In this document: positions 45,985 through 59,049 of the stretch, piece after piece
Position numbering within the stretch: the stretch's first letter is position 1
How the letters are laid out: each line of letters starts with the position of its first letter
Translations under genes and position numbers: made by a program
The notes under the pieces: generated by a model
Database searches by the model: none
What the model saw: only the letters and a program-made list of their open reading frames with translations
Told to the model about the DNA's origin: nothing
Assembly: GCF_000516985.1 (NCBI RefSeq)
Contig: NW_006917095.1
Coordinates: 314,157 to 378,156, forward strand
Origin: Pestalotiopsis fici W106-1
Lineage: Eukaryota > Ascomycota > Sordariomycetes > Amphisphaeriales > Sporocadaceae
DNA: 64,000 bases
Reading direction: 5' to 3'

Positions 45985-48236
45985 ATGACGCCCACGTCAC
46001 CCATTCGAAGAGACACAAGACTACTCTCACCACCAAGACACAACAATGGCAAGGAGCGAAGGAACCCCTCCATCACTCCTAGGAAATTTCGACGATTTTT
46101 CACCCCACGGACTAGAGTCTCGTCACATCTGGCCTCTGGTCATATAAGTCCAGCCCGGAGAGCTCTCAGAGACCTGGCGGCTCCAACGCTCAACAACCGT
46201 CTACAGACACCGGCACCATCCAGTCCACTCAAACCCTCTTCCGAATATGGCCAAGACGACCAGGACGAAAATGCCATTGAGGACGACACAAGGGCCAAGC
46301 GTAGAAAGTTGCAGCACACGCCAGAATCGTCACCGTTTCAACCGCACCATCTCGAGCCACTTCTCCCTCTTGCGTCCGAGAAGTCGTCAGTCTTGCTCAG
46401 TCCCATCCAATCGATTCACTCCAGCCAAACCACCCTCCCGGACTTGGATGAAAGCGATTGTGAAAATCTTGACGAGGAACCCGTCAGGCGGTTGGCCCCC
46501 ATACCAAGCAGGGGCTTTGCCGGCCAGCTTCTTCAGCGAGAATTGGGCGGTAGACCGTGCGCCGGTAGATCATACATGTCCTATCCTGCCTCGGACTGGA
46601 AAACAGAAACCGCCGACTTCTACAGTCGGCCAGCAAATGTTCATAATTGCACTAGCCACGATGGTCCGGGCCGCTGCATACCCTTCTGTACGGCAACTTG
46701 CAATAGTAAGTCCCCACGTGACGATATCTTGACTTTTGCCCCAAACTTACGCCTCGTGCAGCCAACAGCCTCGTGGCAGTAGGTGATGAAGAGGGCCGAG
46801 TGAGACTGCTCGACTCGTCAGGCGATGCTTCGCAGCCATTCAGTAACATTCATGTCTCGTTTCCGGCTCACAGTAACGCCATTATCGATCTTGCCTTTTC
46901 AAACGACGACTATCTGCTAGCAACTGCTTCTGGAGACCAGACAGGACGTGTCATAGATATGATAACTCAAAAACCAATTGCCATTCTCCAACATCACACT
47001 GCTTCCTTGAAGCAGGTACGATTCCAACCCGGAACCTCCAATGGATCAGTCCTGGCCACCTCTTCTCGAGATGGCAGTGTTCAGATCTGGGATCTTCGGT
47101 GCAAAGGCCCCGTGTCGGAGATATCCTCGGATGACGGACTCAGTACTGGCCTTAGATATGTCCGCAGCACAGCACCGAAACAGGGATGCGCAGTCAACAG
47201 TATTTATGACGCACATGCTCGGACAGCCAGACAAGTCAAGCAAGCAACTGCTGGCCCTGGAGATACACCCTCACGTGGAGAGCTGCCAGGACGGATAGGT
47301 GACGTCTCCGTGACAGCGCTGCAGTTCCTTCCAGAAGGTCGTGAACACTTGCTCCTTACGGCTTGCGAAGCTGATGCGTGCATCAAGTTGTGGGATATCC
47401 GGTCCACTTCCAATAGACACAAAACCTCGACCCCAATCTCCGCAACTGCTCCGCCTACTTCGCATTCATACTGGCGCCCTTTCGGCATTCCATCGCTCGC
47501 CCTCAATACGGACGCTTCACGTCTCTATGCTCTGTGCAAAGACAATACTGTATATGCCTACTCGATGGCACATCTGATGCTGGGTCACGCACCAGAACTC
47601 AGCAGTCGCGAGCCGGCAAGGCGCCGTCACGGCAACGTCACCCACAACGGTCTCGGTCCACTATATGGTTTCCGACACCCATCACTTCATGCTACTTCTT
47701 TCTACGTCAAGTGCGCTGTTCGCCCAGCAAAAGATGGGCACAGCGAACTTTTAGCCGTCGGAAGTTCCGACGCCTGCGCAGTAGTTTTCCCAACCGAAGA
47801 GCGCTACTTCCGAGACGATCTCTCGGGTGCCATGTCCTCTCTTTCTTTGGACCAGTCCACCATTGCCACTTCGACGCTTCCTCCTTCTGCTTTCACGCGC
47901 TCTCATAGACCATTGCTGGGACCGCCTTTGTTTCAGCGTACTGCTAGCTCCTCGAGACTCGCCGCCATGCGCGAAAAGGAAGATATTCCCATGCATAGGA
48001 ATGGCACGCCGCTTGTCCGTGGCCATGACCGCGAAGTCGGAGCATTGGCTTGGACTGACAAGGGCAAGCTGATCACCGTGGGCGACGATTACCTTATCCG
48101 GTGCTGGAGTGAGGATCGGGAGCAAGCCAAAGACCTGAGAACAGGTGGCGAGACAGAAGGCCGGCGATGGGGTTGTGGCTGGGCCAACGTTGGTGAGGAT
48201 TGGGAAGGCGATGCCGAAGACGATGATGATGAATAA
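45985..48236 (+). CDS. CDT2: WD40 CRL4 substrate receptor, Cdt2-like
   Basis: Two exons, 45985-46705 and 46762-48236, giving 731 residues. A disordered, basic and Ser/Pro-rich N-terminus (about 1-215, several SP/TP sites) precedes a WD40 propeller starting NSLVAVGDEEGRVRLLD. Two repeats end in WDXR boxes (VQIWDLR near 349; IKLWDIR near 451), the hallmark of DDB1-binding DCAF proteins. A split repeat with EVGALAWTDKGKLITVGDD closes the propeller. This layout fits S. pombe Cdt2, the cell-cycle-regulated receptor that with PCNA targets Cdt1 and the RNR inhibitor Spd1. The last repeats are interrupted by a long low-complexity insert (about 590-650). The acidic C-terminus ends GDAEDDDDE. The family call is likely but not certain. 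Confidence 0.82.
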
Positions 48237-48932
48237 CGAAACATCTCACGAACAGACGAACGAGCTGAATGCTCAAGGAGCTCTCTCCATGGCTTCTTTG
48301 GATTATATACATGTATTCTTTGCCCCGGGTATGGGCTTGGAGCGAAGGGCGAGGCAAGGGGAAAAGGTCGTGTTTTGTGGTTTTGCATTTGGCTTGGCAG
48401 CATTGGCTTTGTTTTTGCCTTGATACCCATAGAGCATTCTGTAGCTCTCCTTGGTCTATATTTGCATAAATATACATGACGCAACATTGCATGGTTTAGG
48501 GCCTGGAGTAAATTGGTACCTACACTGCAAGGGTGAAGCAAGTTTTAGGCATGTTGGATATTTGGCGATGCTCTGGGTATTTCTCGATAGCATAATCACA
48601 GCATTGAACGTGAACAAGATTGTTTCATCATTTCTACCGTAACCTAAATGAATACACAATTCTGCGCCTTAGCAGTATCTTGGATTCCACCATCTCACTT
48701 ACGGAATATACCCTGACATGTATTACGTTTCTCAATTTTCATTGAGACACGACACTACCGCAACACATTAGGCTCACGGTATCAGAGTGCAAGGGACATG
48801 AGAAGGCAGCCAGACTAGGGGAACATGCTCTTATTGTATATCAATTGTAATCTATCAAAACGGAAGGGTATCGTGTACGCAATGCAAAACGCCAACTCAT
48901 GCTCAAATGCCATCTACCTCTCCAATCTCTCA
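48237..48932. other. convergent 3' intergenic
   Basis: About 700 bases between the stop codons of the Cdt2-like and heme oxygenase-like genes. No gene is seen. Confidence 0.5.
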
Positions 48933-50216
48933 TCATGGGCCGTCCGAGCCACTTTCGCTGCGCCGTGTGAACGTCAGATGCCTATTGTCATCGCTAATCT
49001 CTCCATGCCAGCATGCAGCCAGCACGTCCGCATCGTCATCGTCCTCATCGGCTGGCCTAGACTCGTCTTTAATCTCACCGTCCTCGTCCACTGTCTGCTG
49101 CTTCTCGAGCCACTTTGCCCAAGCTCGTCTGTCCTTTGCAACTGCAACGCCTATTGGTACAGTCAGTTTCCAAAGACTCAACAAAGGATATCAAATAAGC
49201 GTGACGGAAAACTGGATAGAGAACGAGAGGTATGTGAGGATCTACTCACTGTCCCTCGCTCTCAACCCTAGCAACCTGCTCATTCGCCACATGATACCCT
49301 CGTCGCTATCTTGTTCCTGATCCTGAGGGCCTGTGCTACAGACTCCATCGAGCTCGCCCACGATCTCAACCATGAACTCAAAGATCCGCTGCGCCTCCAT
49401 TACGACATCTTCTCGCTCATCTTGGGTTAGGAGAGACTCGGACTCGGCCAGGCGCTTCTTGAACGCCAGCTTGATCTCGTCACCCTCATTAGGCGCATCA
49501 AACGTGAAGAAATTCAGCGGTAGGCCATCCTGCTTGGGAGGTGCCGTTGCCATGGTGTTGGCGGTCCAAAAGCCTGGGTCAATCTTGGACAAAGACGCCT
49601 TCATAAAACGTCCGCCACTGAAGAGCGCCATGTAGAGAACCCATGCATATGCCAAGAGTACCTGGGGACGTTCTTGCACAGAGCGGCGGATGTGCTCGAC
49701 GAAGGCAGACAGAAATGGAGATTCCGCGGCTGATGTGAGCTGTTCATCAAGTAGCTCGGGTGACCATCCAGTCATGAAAGCAATGTCTTTCTTCAATGAC
49801 GCAACTCTTTCCAAGTCGTTCGTGTGCAAATGTTGCAAAAGTGACTGTATCCTGGTGCAGACAACAGGTTGATGGGGCTCATCAAGCGAGTCTGAGGTAT
49901 GATGAATAGCCGAGGATGGCTTGCAAGCCTCACAAGAGTGGCCATCCTTGGTGGAGTCATTTTCCGTCGAGCTGGGTAGTTCAAGTATCGACTTCCATAG
50001 GGATTCAAAGGTGCCGTATATGGGTGTGATGTGAAGGAGTCCAGAGACATAATTTGAAGGGTCTTTAACCTGCGGAGGAATAGCCAATGGAAGACGGGCG
50101 ATGATGAGTTTGTTCAGTCGAGCATGAATGGATCTGGTAGCAACATTGATCGAATCCCCCAAGGAGCGGTCCGTTTCCTCCATCTTGAGAGGCATTGTTC
50201 TAGCAACCAAAGGCAT
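48933..50216 (-). CDS. heme oxygenase-like protein
   Basis: Two exons, 50216-49250 and 49150-48933, giving 394 residues from the first of three in-frame ATGs (50216, 50195 and 50183). The all-helical core has ATRSIHARLNKLIIAR, where the His is the candidate proximal heme ligand, then YVSGLLHITPIYGTFE and LLAYAWVLYMALFSGGRFMK, the Gly-rich distal-helix type segment of heme oxygenases. Such enzymes open heme to biliverdin, CO and iron. Loops between helices are longer than in yeast Hmx1, including an acidic Ser-rich insert (about 95-125). The second exon adds a highly acidic tail (ADEDDDDADVLAACWHGEIS) with no membrane anchor visible. Fungal genomes hold several distant relatives, so enzymatic activity is inference. 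Confidence 0.82.
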
Positions 50217-52390
50217 GAAGGCGGGTATCTCGGTGAAGACCGTGGGCGTTTTGTAGGAAAGTCGATAAGAGTGATGGAGAGGGTGGGATCCAAGGGCCGA
50301 TGGAAGGACGAAATTATAGGGAATTCCGTACTTGCTATCCAGTCATGAAGCGGTGAATGCGAAATTGCAAAAGACTTGGTATTGCCAAAGGAGTGTGTAT
50401 GAGGTGGAGGGGTGATATGGTCGTCTGCAGCCGGTGAAGATGCAATGCAGCGCATGCACAATGAATGGACTTGTAGTTGTTGTTCAGTGCAGTTTTCGCA
50501 ATCTCCCAAGACTCAATCAATGCAGCTCCTGCAACCCCGTGGTCACCTAATAGCGCCTTCCCGGGGTTGGTGGATTGCAAAGGTCGAGATATGAGAGTAT
50601 AGAATAACTGGAGCAGGAGCAGAGTGGACCGCTGGAGCACAAGAGTCGTGTAGTATGTCGTCAGAGACAGGGATGATCGGCGCCGAAATTTTGAGAAACC
50701 GCTTCTTTGCAAGCTTGAAGCAGAAGAAGAAGTTAAAAAAGCAACTGAACTCGGCCAGTAAAAGAGACAGCCTCGTGAGATATGTCAGAAATGATGTCGT
50801 CGGGGCCCTCTTTCAAGCAAACAGTCGAGCTGCAACCGGGATGTCGTGCAGCAATATAAATGTATGTATATGTCGTAGGTAGTTGTACGTGGCATGCAGG
50901 TGACAAAACGTTGCTGCTGAGAAGCGACCAGTCACAAGTGAACAATGACCTTCGGATACCTCCCGGCGCACCTCGCAGTCGTGTAACACGGGGGTAGTTT
51001 TGGTGTTGTGCATATAACCAAGGAGGAAGAGAAACTGGGAAGACTCGAATACAAAAAAGAAAACCTCCGAGCGGGTTGAATGGTACTACCCAAAATGTAT
51101 GGAGATAACAGAACAAGGGTCTTTTCCAAGAGTCATGGACAATTGATGAGAATGGGGCCGTCTGCTAGACTCGCTGGACCACACCCATCGGACTGGGTCG
51201 GCGGAGGCCCTGTGGTGGCTCCGACAGATGGTAGCGCAGAGCAAGCTGGAACCGTCGAGCCTCGAGTGTACAGGGCTTGACACGCCTAGACACGCTATCA
51301 CCAAGCTTTAGGGTCTAAGGTTCTAGAACCCGTCAAGGCGGCTGAGGAGAGGTTTCCGGGCGCTTGGGACGAATCCAAGCTTTGATCGATCCTCACCAGC
51401 AAGCACGATCCGTGAGGACGTTGTGGGTTCCGTGATCAGCGCCGGGTGCTGGTATTCTTTGTTTTGTGCTCCTTTGGTTGGCGGATTGGGAGGGGGTAGC
51501 AATTGATTGCCTGCTGCATGTAGTATGCCGCGACTGTTGGCAGAGATGGATTACTGATCGCGGCCCCATCACCTGTTTAAATGGCTCCTCTTTGATTTCC
51601 CGCGATATCCTTTATTGCGCCTCTGTGAATCCGAGGGCAAGAAAAAGGCGATGTAGTGGAATGAGGAAGAGCTGATTGTGCGACTGGCGCTATAAAATGA
51701 TGTGCTGCAGCCAGGCGACTCGGACAAAAAAGGGATAGAGTATACACAGGCAGAGAAATGTTTAACGGCCCACGAAAAAGTCATAGGTAAGCAGCTTATT
51801 AGTAGCTACTCGTACGAGTTGCTCGCATCGAAATCAAAATCCCATAATTGCCACAATCGAATTCTGTGCTGAGCGGGAGCGGGGCATGGTTTTCTCTTTC
51901 GGCCCACGGGGTCCCTGAAAATCCCCCGGCTTAAGCTCTATTAAGGTTTGATCGAGCAGGAATAAAGACAGCACGTGAGCCAATACTTTCGTCTCAGAGT
52001 CCATCAACTCCAACGCTGGCAAATTGTTGGCAACATGTGAATAATACAGATGGAATCAAACAAAATCGTATCAATCTATGTCAACAAGAAATATTAAAGT
52101 GATTAAGTAGACTGAAGAAAGAAAATATTACAACGACGCTTCCAGCATATTCGGGGCCCATTGAATGAGGCCTCGCACATCTCGGATATTGAGCTCCACT
52201 GCTACCACTGTCACCGCGGCCAGACCCGGACTTTACAAGGCCCCGTAGTCCGCTATTAACCCCTGTATCCTAGAAGGCCACGGGCTCGACGCTACTCCAA
52301 TTGGTCCAGCACTGCCAGGAATGTACTCGACATTCCTTATTCCTCCATCCCTCCTCTACGCGAGCATGTATACTCAATCAAATGACAATC
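50217..52390. other. large intergenic region
   Basis: About 2.2 kb with only short frames on both strands. It is the 5' flank of the heme oxygenase-like gene and the 3' flank of the TRI12-like gene. A structured non-coding RNA cannot be ruled out, but I saw no recognisable one. Confidence 0.4.
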
Positions 52391-54392
52391 TCAGTGATGC
52401 GTATTCCGAGCCGCGTTCACGTCGTTTTCCAAAAAGATCTCAATCTTGTTGTTCATCTTGTGGCTAATCTCCTGGCAGCAAGCACAAGCTAGCACAATTT
52501 ATGAATCAGCCGTCGAAACCAACATGAATCGTTCAAGAAATATGGAATGGCGGGTTGATATTGTGCTTACCAATAATTCCAACAATACCAAAAGCGAGTG
52601 ATGAGAGTGCCGTCGTTCTCAGACCTACAACGTAACTCTGCTGTAATGCCGTACTGGCGGCTGCAATGATGCTGTCGGTTATACCTGGTACTTCCGCCAG
52701 CGCAGAAGCTCCGAGGGATAATGCTGTTATCAACTGCGAGACGGACGACTCTGGCAGTCCAGCCCCTGTCGCAGCAGCAGGAATGAGCCGCGCAGCCTCG
52801 GCTGTTTGTGTGTTTGTAAGGATCGTGGTATAGACCGAGAGTGCTACAGCACCTCCTGCAAACCTGGCCACTCCGCTACACGACTAGTATAAGCTTCTGG
52901 TGTTGTATCTAAGAGGTGATAGCCGAGACTTACGCGAGACCCCCTGAAATTCCCAGCTCTTCCTGCTTGGTTCCAAATTGTATAAACGTAATTGAGAGAT
53001 ATTGAGCGAATCCAAAGCCGACTTCGGCAAGAAAGACGAAAGCAATCATCATGCCAAATCGATCAGGTCTTCCCAAAGCCAGAAGAGTACCAAAGACCAC
53101 CATCAATGTGACAGCCGCTGTATAAGTCCAACGGTAGTGGCCAATCTTGCTGCCAAGCGTGACAAGCAAGAGCACTCCAAGAAGGAAGCCCAGATTCTGA
53201 GGCAGTGTGAGCACCATGGCATACCTCCAGCCCGTCGTGCTGTCGGTGAAGAAGACGAATATCATAGTTGGATATATGATATTAATCGAATAGTAGAACA
53301 TGGTGACGACAAATCCGGCGATGAAGGGCGCCGTCAACTCACGCCCGCCTCCCTTGGTGAAGACGTGCTGGGGGGTCAGTGGTTGCTTCAGCGGCATGAA
53401 AGTCTCGTATAGCGCAAAGATGGCCAAAAGAATAAACCCGGCGATGAGAGTACCCAGGACACGAGGGTCGCTAGAGGGCAAAGTTGTCGTGTAGATGATA
53501 CCAGTCAGGATGAGAACAGTTGACATGATAAAGAGGATCGCACCCCCATAGTCCAGTTCACGAATAGCTTGTTTAAAAGGCAGCCCTCGAGGATGAGCAG
53601 GCGGGTAGTAGTAAAAGAACAAGCCTGTAAACGAAATGACGACGAGTATGGCAGGGACATAGAAGAGCCATCGCCACTGGTAAGACGGTCAGTCGAACGA
53701 ACTGATGAACTTGCAAAGAGAGATCAACTTACGCCACTATAACTCAATTCGATGGCCGATCTGCCAGCTATGGGGCCGACGATCACGTCAAAGACCACAC
53801 CTGCATCAGCGAGGGTCACTGCCACCGGCCTCCACTTGTTTGGTAGCAGTTCAGGGACGGCAAAGGCGGCAAGCTGTGCATTACCCGCGCCAAAGCCAAT
53901 GATGGCCATGGCAGCTATCATTTGCGTAGGGTTCTGGGCGCGGCCGCCTAGAATAAATCCAATGAACAAGAGTACGTTGCCGAATATGATGAACCATCGT
54001 CGTCCAAAGAGATCGCTATTCGCTACATGGGGAATGTGTAAGCTGGTGATCCCATAGAGATATGTGAGTAACATGTCTCATTACTCACCTCCGCACACCA
54101 TGAACGCAATCGTAATGGTCAAGGTGTAGATTGGTAGAAAGAATGCCTGAGCACTAACGTCCCCAAGTTGGGTTGCCACTTGCGCTACACATGCCGATAA
54201 CGTTGGAATTATCCAAAAGGATATACCATAGGAGAATGAGAGAATAGCCACAACGATCCAAGTCTTGAAGGTAACATTGTACTCCTCGTCACTCTGGGGG
54301 ATGTAATTTGTCTGCTTTGGTCCCTTTTCAGAGTCAGACAAGCTTCCAGCCTGGTTTCCGGACTTCTCGATCTCAGGTTGCTTGTCCTCCAT
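52391..54392 (-). CDS. MFS efflux pump, TRI12-type (14 membrane segments)
   Basis: Five exons: 54392-54089, 54022-53733, 53676-52934, 52875-52571 and 52488-52391, giving 579 residues. A charged N-terminus (about 1-45) precedes the first helices (WIVVAILSFSYGISFWII). Family features are DLFGRRWFIIFGN after TM2, WRWLFYVPAILVV, ELDYGGAILFI and a last-exon tail ACACCQEISHKMNNKIE, typical of the TRI12/DHA2 family. These pumps export small hydrophobic compounds and some family members move siderophores. No biosynthetic genes are next to it, so a role in a toxin pathway is not supported. The final 32 residues are only found by splicing; without that exon the frame would end in an intron. The gene is divergent from EBP2. 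Confidence 0.9.
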
Positions 54393-56037
54393 GTTGATAA
54401 TTGGATTGTACAGAAAGTGTGAGGGAGTCAGACACTGTTTTTCGAGGTCTTCCAGGATACAAGTCTCTTTTTATTGTAAACCCGGAAAATTAAACCCAGT
54501 GAGCCACATTTTCGATAGCAAACAAATATTTTGGCATACTCCAATGGTCGATCTTTTGACTGCCGTCTTACACTGGCAACAGATCATCATATCATTCAAG
54601 GGCCTTTTTACATGATTGGCCGCAGAAGTCATGCCCACAATGCATATTTTGATTTAGTAGGGGGGATACTCTGACAAGTTGCGGGGTCATACATCTCAAC
54701 ACTCGCCAAGCATACATATTTCGAATGCCAAATCACCAAGAGTTCCACCCGTGAGCATATTGTACCTTGTAGATTGCTCCATCTGTACTGCAAGAAAACA
54801 CAAAGGCAGGCAAAGAAGCATGGTCATAATCCATGCCATCAATTATTAGAGATAATTCGGTTTGTGTGATTAACACATCATGAGTTCATTGAAAGATGAA
54901 ATCAGTGTAGTGGCCAGAACAAATTCGTAAATTTGAAATATATCCCTTACTCGGTCAGCATGTTTGCTAGAGTAGCTTGGTCTAGCTAGAACTATTGACC
55001 CTGGTTTGACGATGTTTGCGTGACCCGACATGCAGGCCTCTGCATCGAGGCGACAATCTCTTCTGTTTTTGATTCACTGCCGGCATGCCCTTCTTCCTCA
55101 CAAGGGGTAGGAAATTGCGAGTTGCTTACCAAACACAGAGGTGGACGAGCATATGCAGCGTGTCGGCATGCATAAGAAAAGAAACGGCACTCGCAGGCAT
55201 GATATGATAGTCTGCAACGTGAATACTGTGGCTCGGACCGAGATGAGGGTCCAACATCCTCTTGGATACATACTGACGAGCTTCTTTATTCTACTGCAGG
55301 TTGGTCTGCATAGCTGGAGTGACATGGACAATCTTCATCATTCTCAGATGATGATGATGCATTTAATCAATTTTAGAACGTCAGTTCTAGCGGATGATCA
55401 ACTTGACTGCACATTTTTAACACTGCACTATAACGTGTCACGTATCTCTTGCCGGTAGTGATGACATGCGGAAGCTATGTAGAGATGTAGGAATATTGGT
55501 GTAACCCTATAGTGCTCTCCTCTATGGAATACAAAATGCCAATATTATAGGCTGCACTAACCAGTTGATTTTCGAATCAAAGACGCATATTTCAAAACGA
55601 GAATTTTTCCCAGTCACTCACGACACGATAAATCAATTTATATTACCGAGATTACTTTTGCATTGACGCCGCTATGGCCTCATAAATCAATGTTTGCTTC
55701 AGAGATGTTGCTGCAGGGAAGTTGACCCAGTTCCAGGCAGTATGCAATGGCCTCGACCCTGGCAGACAATTCATCACGCAGAATTTTGAGACAGTGCAAG
55801 TGCAGTACAGTTTTAGTGGGGTGCACTTTGTATGCAGTAGAGAGTACGTACCGATTAGGCGTTGATTGCACTTAACCCCACCAACCAAAAGCGGTGAGCT
55901 CACTGTATCTGCCAACCCCTGCTCAGATTGGCAGAAAAAGTTCTGGTAGTCCAAAATTTTGGAATCGCAGAAGCTAGAGATTGTCACCCGCCAGCACAAT
56001 CAACACCTTTGCTCGCACAAGTCGCACAACCGCAAAC
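54393..56037. other. divergent promoter region, TRI12-like/EBP2
   Basis: About 1.6 kb, AT-rich, without a supported gene. GCGGTGAGCT near 55890 resembles the PAC element of ribosome-biogenesis promoters with one mismatch, about 150 bases before EBP2. Confidence 0.4.
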
Positions 56038-57297
56038 ATGGTCAACAAAGGCAAGCTCAAGATGGCCCTCGCGGCCGAGAAGGGTGTCGACTTCCAGAAG
56101 TTGCACCAGAAAAAGGCCGCCAAAGCCGCCTCCAAGAAGAAGGGCCCCCAGAGCGAGCCGGAAAGCGACGACCACGACGAGGAGGAGGACGATGACGAGA
56201 GCGGAAGCGAAGACGAAGACGATGAAGTCGGTCAATCGATGCCATTGAACGACGAATCGGATAGCGACTCCGAGGTTGAGATGGAAGAGAAGATTGAGCG
56301 CAAGCCAAAGCCTATCCTCAAGATTGCAAATGCAAAGCCGTCAAAGCCCGGAGCCCCAAAGGACGACGACGAAGATGAGGAGGAAGAGGACGAAGAAGAC
56401 ATCCCCATGTCTGATTTGGAGGACCTTCCTGAGGACGAGAAGGAGGATCTCATCCCCCACACTCGCCTTACCATCAACAACACATCCGCTCTTCTGGCTT
56501 CGTGGAAGCGCATTGCCATACCCACAGACAAGTCGGTTCCGTTTGCCACGCACCAGTGCGTCATTAGCACCGAGACTACCGCCGACGGCATTGAGGATGT
56601 CCAGGACGATTTGAAGCGCGAGCTGGCTTTCTACAAGCAATCGCTGGAGGCTGCCAAGCAGGCGCGGAGCCTTCTCAAGGCCGAAAATGTTCCTTTCAGC
56701 CGCCCCAACGACTACTTTGCTGAGATGGTCAAAGACGATGGTCACATGGAGAAGGTCAAGGCTAAGCTATTGGAGGAGGCATCTGCCAAGAAGGCCTCGG
56801 CTGAGGCTCGCAAGCTGAGAGACCTCAAGAAGTTTGGCAAGCAGGTGCAGAATGCCAAACTTCAGGAGCGTCAAAAGGCTAAGCGCGATACTTTGGAGAA
56901 GATCAAGTCGTTGAAGAGGAGTACGTCCTAGTTCCCAACCTTTCCTGGATATTATTTGCATACTAACTTATTTGCAGAGCGTCAAGAATCTGGCGGAGAT
57001 GTGGGCCAGAATGAGGCCGATTTGTTTGATGTTGGTGTTGACAATGAGCTCCAAAAGCACAGCAGCAGTCAGAAGCGTGGTGCTCGTGAGGGCGGACCTA
57101 ACCTGAAGCGTCAGAAGAAGGACCAAAAATACGGCTTTGGTGGTAAGAAGAAGCACTCCAAGTCGGGAGATGCCATCAGCACTGGAGATATGAGCGGATT
57201 CAGTGCCAAGAGGATGAAGACGGGCACAAAGGGCAAGCCTATGAAGACTGCCAGGTTAGGGAAGGCAAGGAGAAATGCTGGCGCTCAGAAGCGATAA
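56038..57297 (+). CDS. EBP2: rRNA-processing protein Ebp2
   Basis: Two exons, 56038-56920 and 56978-57297, giving 400 residues. The start MVNKGKLKMALAAEKGVDF is followed by long acidic tracts (about 40-150). The conserved Ebp2 core (about 155-300) has TRLTINNTSALLASWKRIA, ELAFYKQSLEAAKQARSLL and RPNDYFAEMVKDD, then a long basic helix (KLRDLKKFGKQVQNAKLQER). The C-terminus is Lys/Arg/Gly-rich (QKYGFGGKKKHSKSGD). In yeast Ebp2 is nucleolar and needed for 27S pre-rRNA processing and 60S assembly, with links to Rrs1. The single intron has a perfect TACTAAC branch site at 56961-56967 and a TTGCAG acceptor. Confidence 0.96.
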
Positions 57298-58051
57298 GGA
57301 AATAAAAAGTTGCAGGTAAAATAATCGGCATGCATTCTGGCGTTCATGGTTTCTGGGCAGACTGGGTTTGAGCACTTCATCAGGAGAGCTCTGTTCAAAA
57401 TATACCAATTTTATGCAACCCACCTCGTTTCCCTGGCTGTATGATTAGGAATGAAATGGCTCATACTGAGTCGTGTGCACTTATATATGTTGGTTCATTG
57501 AACTTTGTCCATCCCGTGGCAGACTGCCACAAAGTAAATTACCGTGATACATGTACATGATGGGATTTAAAGACGGCAAGTCAAAGCCAAAACGATGATA
57601 GAATGTAAAGTCTGGATGGAGGCCTCTACACTACTATCTGCATATATCGAGATAGCGGGGTACAGTAACTAGGGTGCGGTGTATTACCCAGGTAACGAAC
57701 TTGGCTCATCAGGCCCATGTCACAAGCCAATGTGACTGGCTACTGATTAGCTCCGTCGATGACGGCGGGCTGATAACATGACCGAATCCGCTAGAGGTAC
57801 CTCGTGCTTTGGAGCTGCCTTTCCATAGTAGCGGCCTTTGCATCAACAACAACCCGCCAACTTCTTTTTTTTTTGTGTTCTTTCACTCGACGTTGCCCTC
57901 GTCGCCGTTGTCATTGCACAGTCGCTTATTGAAGGAGCAAACAACTTGCCTCTTTCCATCAATAAATCTGGTCCAAGAAATCGGACCAATTGATCGACAC
58001 CGACTCCAGACACCGCGGCTTGCTTTGTCCAGGACTCACGGCTCCACAATC
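57298..58051. other. intergenic, upstream of YPT7
   Basis: About 750 bases. The last 200 are pyrimidine-rich with a T10 run near 57866, likely the YPT7 core promoter and leader. Confidence 0.5.
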
Positions 58052-59049
58052 ATGTCTTCGCGAAAGAAGGTCCTTTTGAAGGTATACATGTGCTGGGAAT
58101 GTTTTTGGGTTTCCTCGGGCTGACTCTGAATCCCCCAATATAGGTCATCATCCTCGGCGACAGCGGTGTTGGCAAGACCAGTTTGATGAACCAATATGTA
58201 TGTTCCCGCCGATAAATATTCACGAGACACGCCCCGACCGCCAAATAAGAACAACGCTCCTCAACAAACCAAGTACTGAACTGACGGCATTCTTGGCATA
58301 GGTCAACAAGAAGTTTAGCGCTAGCTACAAGGCCACGATCGGAGCCGATTTCCTTACAAGAGAGGTCCTGGTTGACGACCGACAAGTGACGATGCAGGTA
58401 GGCAACAAGCCCGCACAGATCAACCATGCCGGCACAAATACTGATACGGATCTAGCTTTGGGATACGGCAGGCCAGGAGCGCTTCCAGTCTTTGGGCGTT
58501 GCATTCTACAGAGGTGCAGACTGCTGTGTGTTGGTCTTTGATGTGAACAACTCCAAGAGTTTTGATGCTCTCGACAGCTGGAGAGACGAGTTCCTGATCC
58601 AGGCCTCGCCGCGGGATCCCGAAAACTTCCCTTTCGTAAGTAACATGAATAATGGGACTTTGCGCATCCTACTGATACCATGTCTAGGTTGTTCTTGGAA
58701 ACAAGATCGATGTTGAGGAGAGCAAGAGAGTCGTAAGTCGATCGTGAACTATGTCTATTCTGCACGTTTCCTGACCATTGTCAGATCTCGAGTAAGAGAG
58801 CAGCAACATTCTGCCACTCCAAGGGCGACATTCCATACTTTGAGACCAGTGCAAAGGAAGCTATCAACGTCGAGCAGGCCTTTGAAGGCAAGTCATTCAA
58901 TTGCTGGTCATTTGGAACCATCTTCTAACAGCGCGCTAGTTATCGCAAGAAATGCTCTCGCCCAAGAAGAGTCCGAGGAGTTTAGCGGTGACTTCCAGGA
59001 CCCCATCAACATCCACATTGAGAATGACCGAGATGGATGCTCTTGCTAA
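58052..59049 (+). CDS. YPT7: Rab7-type vacuolar GTPase Ypt7
   Basis: Seven exons: 58052-58081, 58144-58197, 58302-58397, 58456-58635, 58688-58732, 58785-58887 and 58940-59049, giving 205 residues, the normal Ypt7/Rab7 size. P-loop [14 protein letters not shown], switch [24 protein letters not shown] and ETSAKEA are all present, and the C-terminal CSC is a Rab double-prenylation site. Ypt7 with HOPS drives vacuole and late-endosome fusion. Six introns in 205 codons is dense. The last intron (58888-58939) has a GC donor (G|GCAAGT) rather than GT, and only that junction gives AFEVIARNAL. All other introns are GT-AG. Confidence 0.97.

Noticed and set aside
51300..51480. A structured non-coding RNA in the large intergenic region
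   Set aside because: The stretch is GC-richer and has short self-complementary parts, but I could not identify box elements of snoRNAs, snRNAs or a tRNA cloverleaf.
52391..54392. A trichothecene-type biosynthetic cluster around the TRI12-like pump
   Set aside because: Neighbours are a heme oxygenase-like gene and EBP2. No terpene cyclase, P450 or other pathway gene is present.
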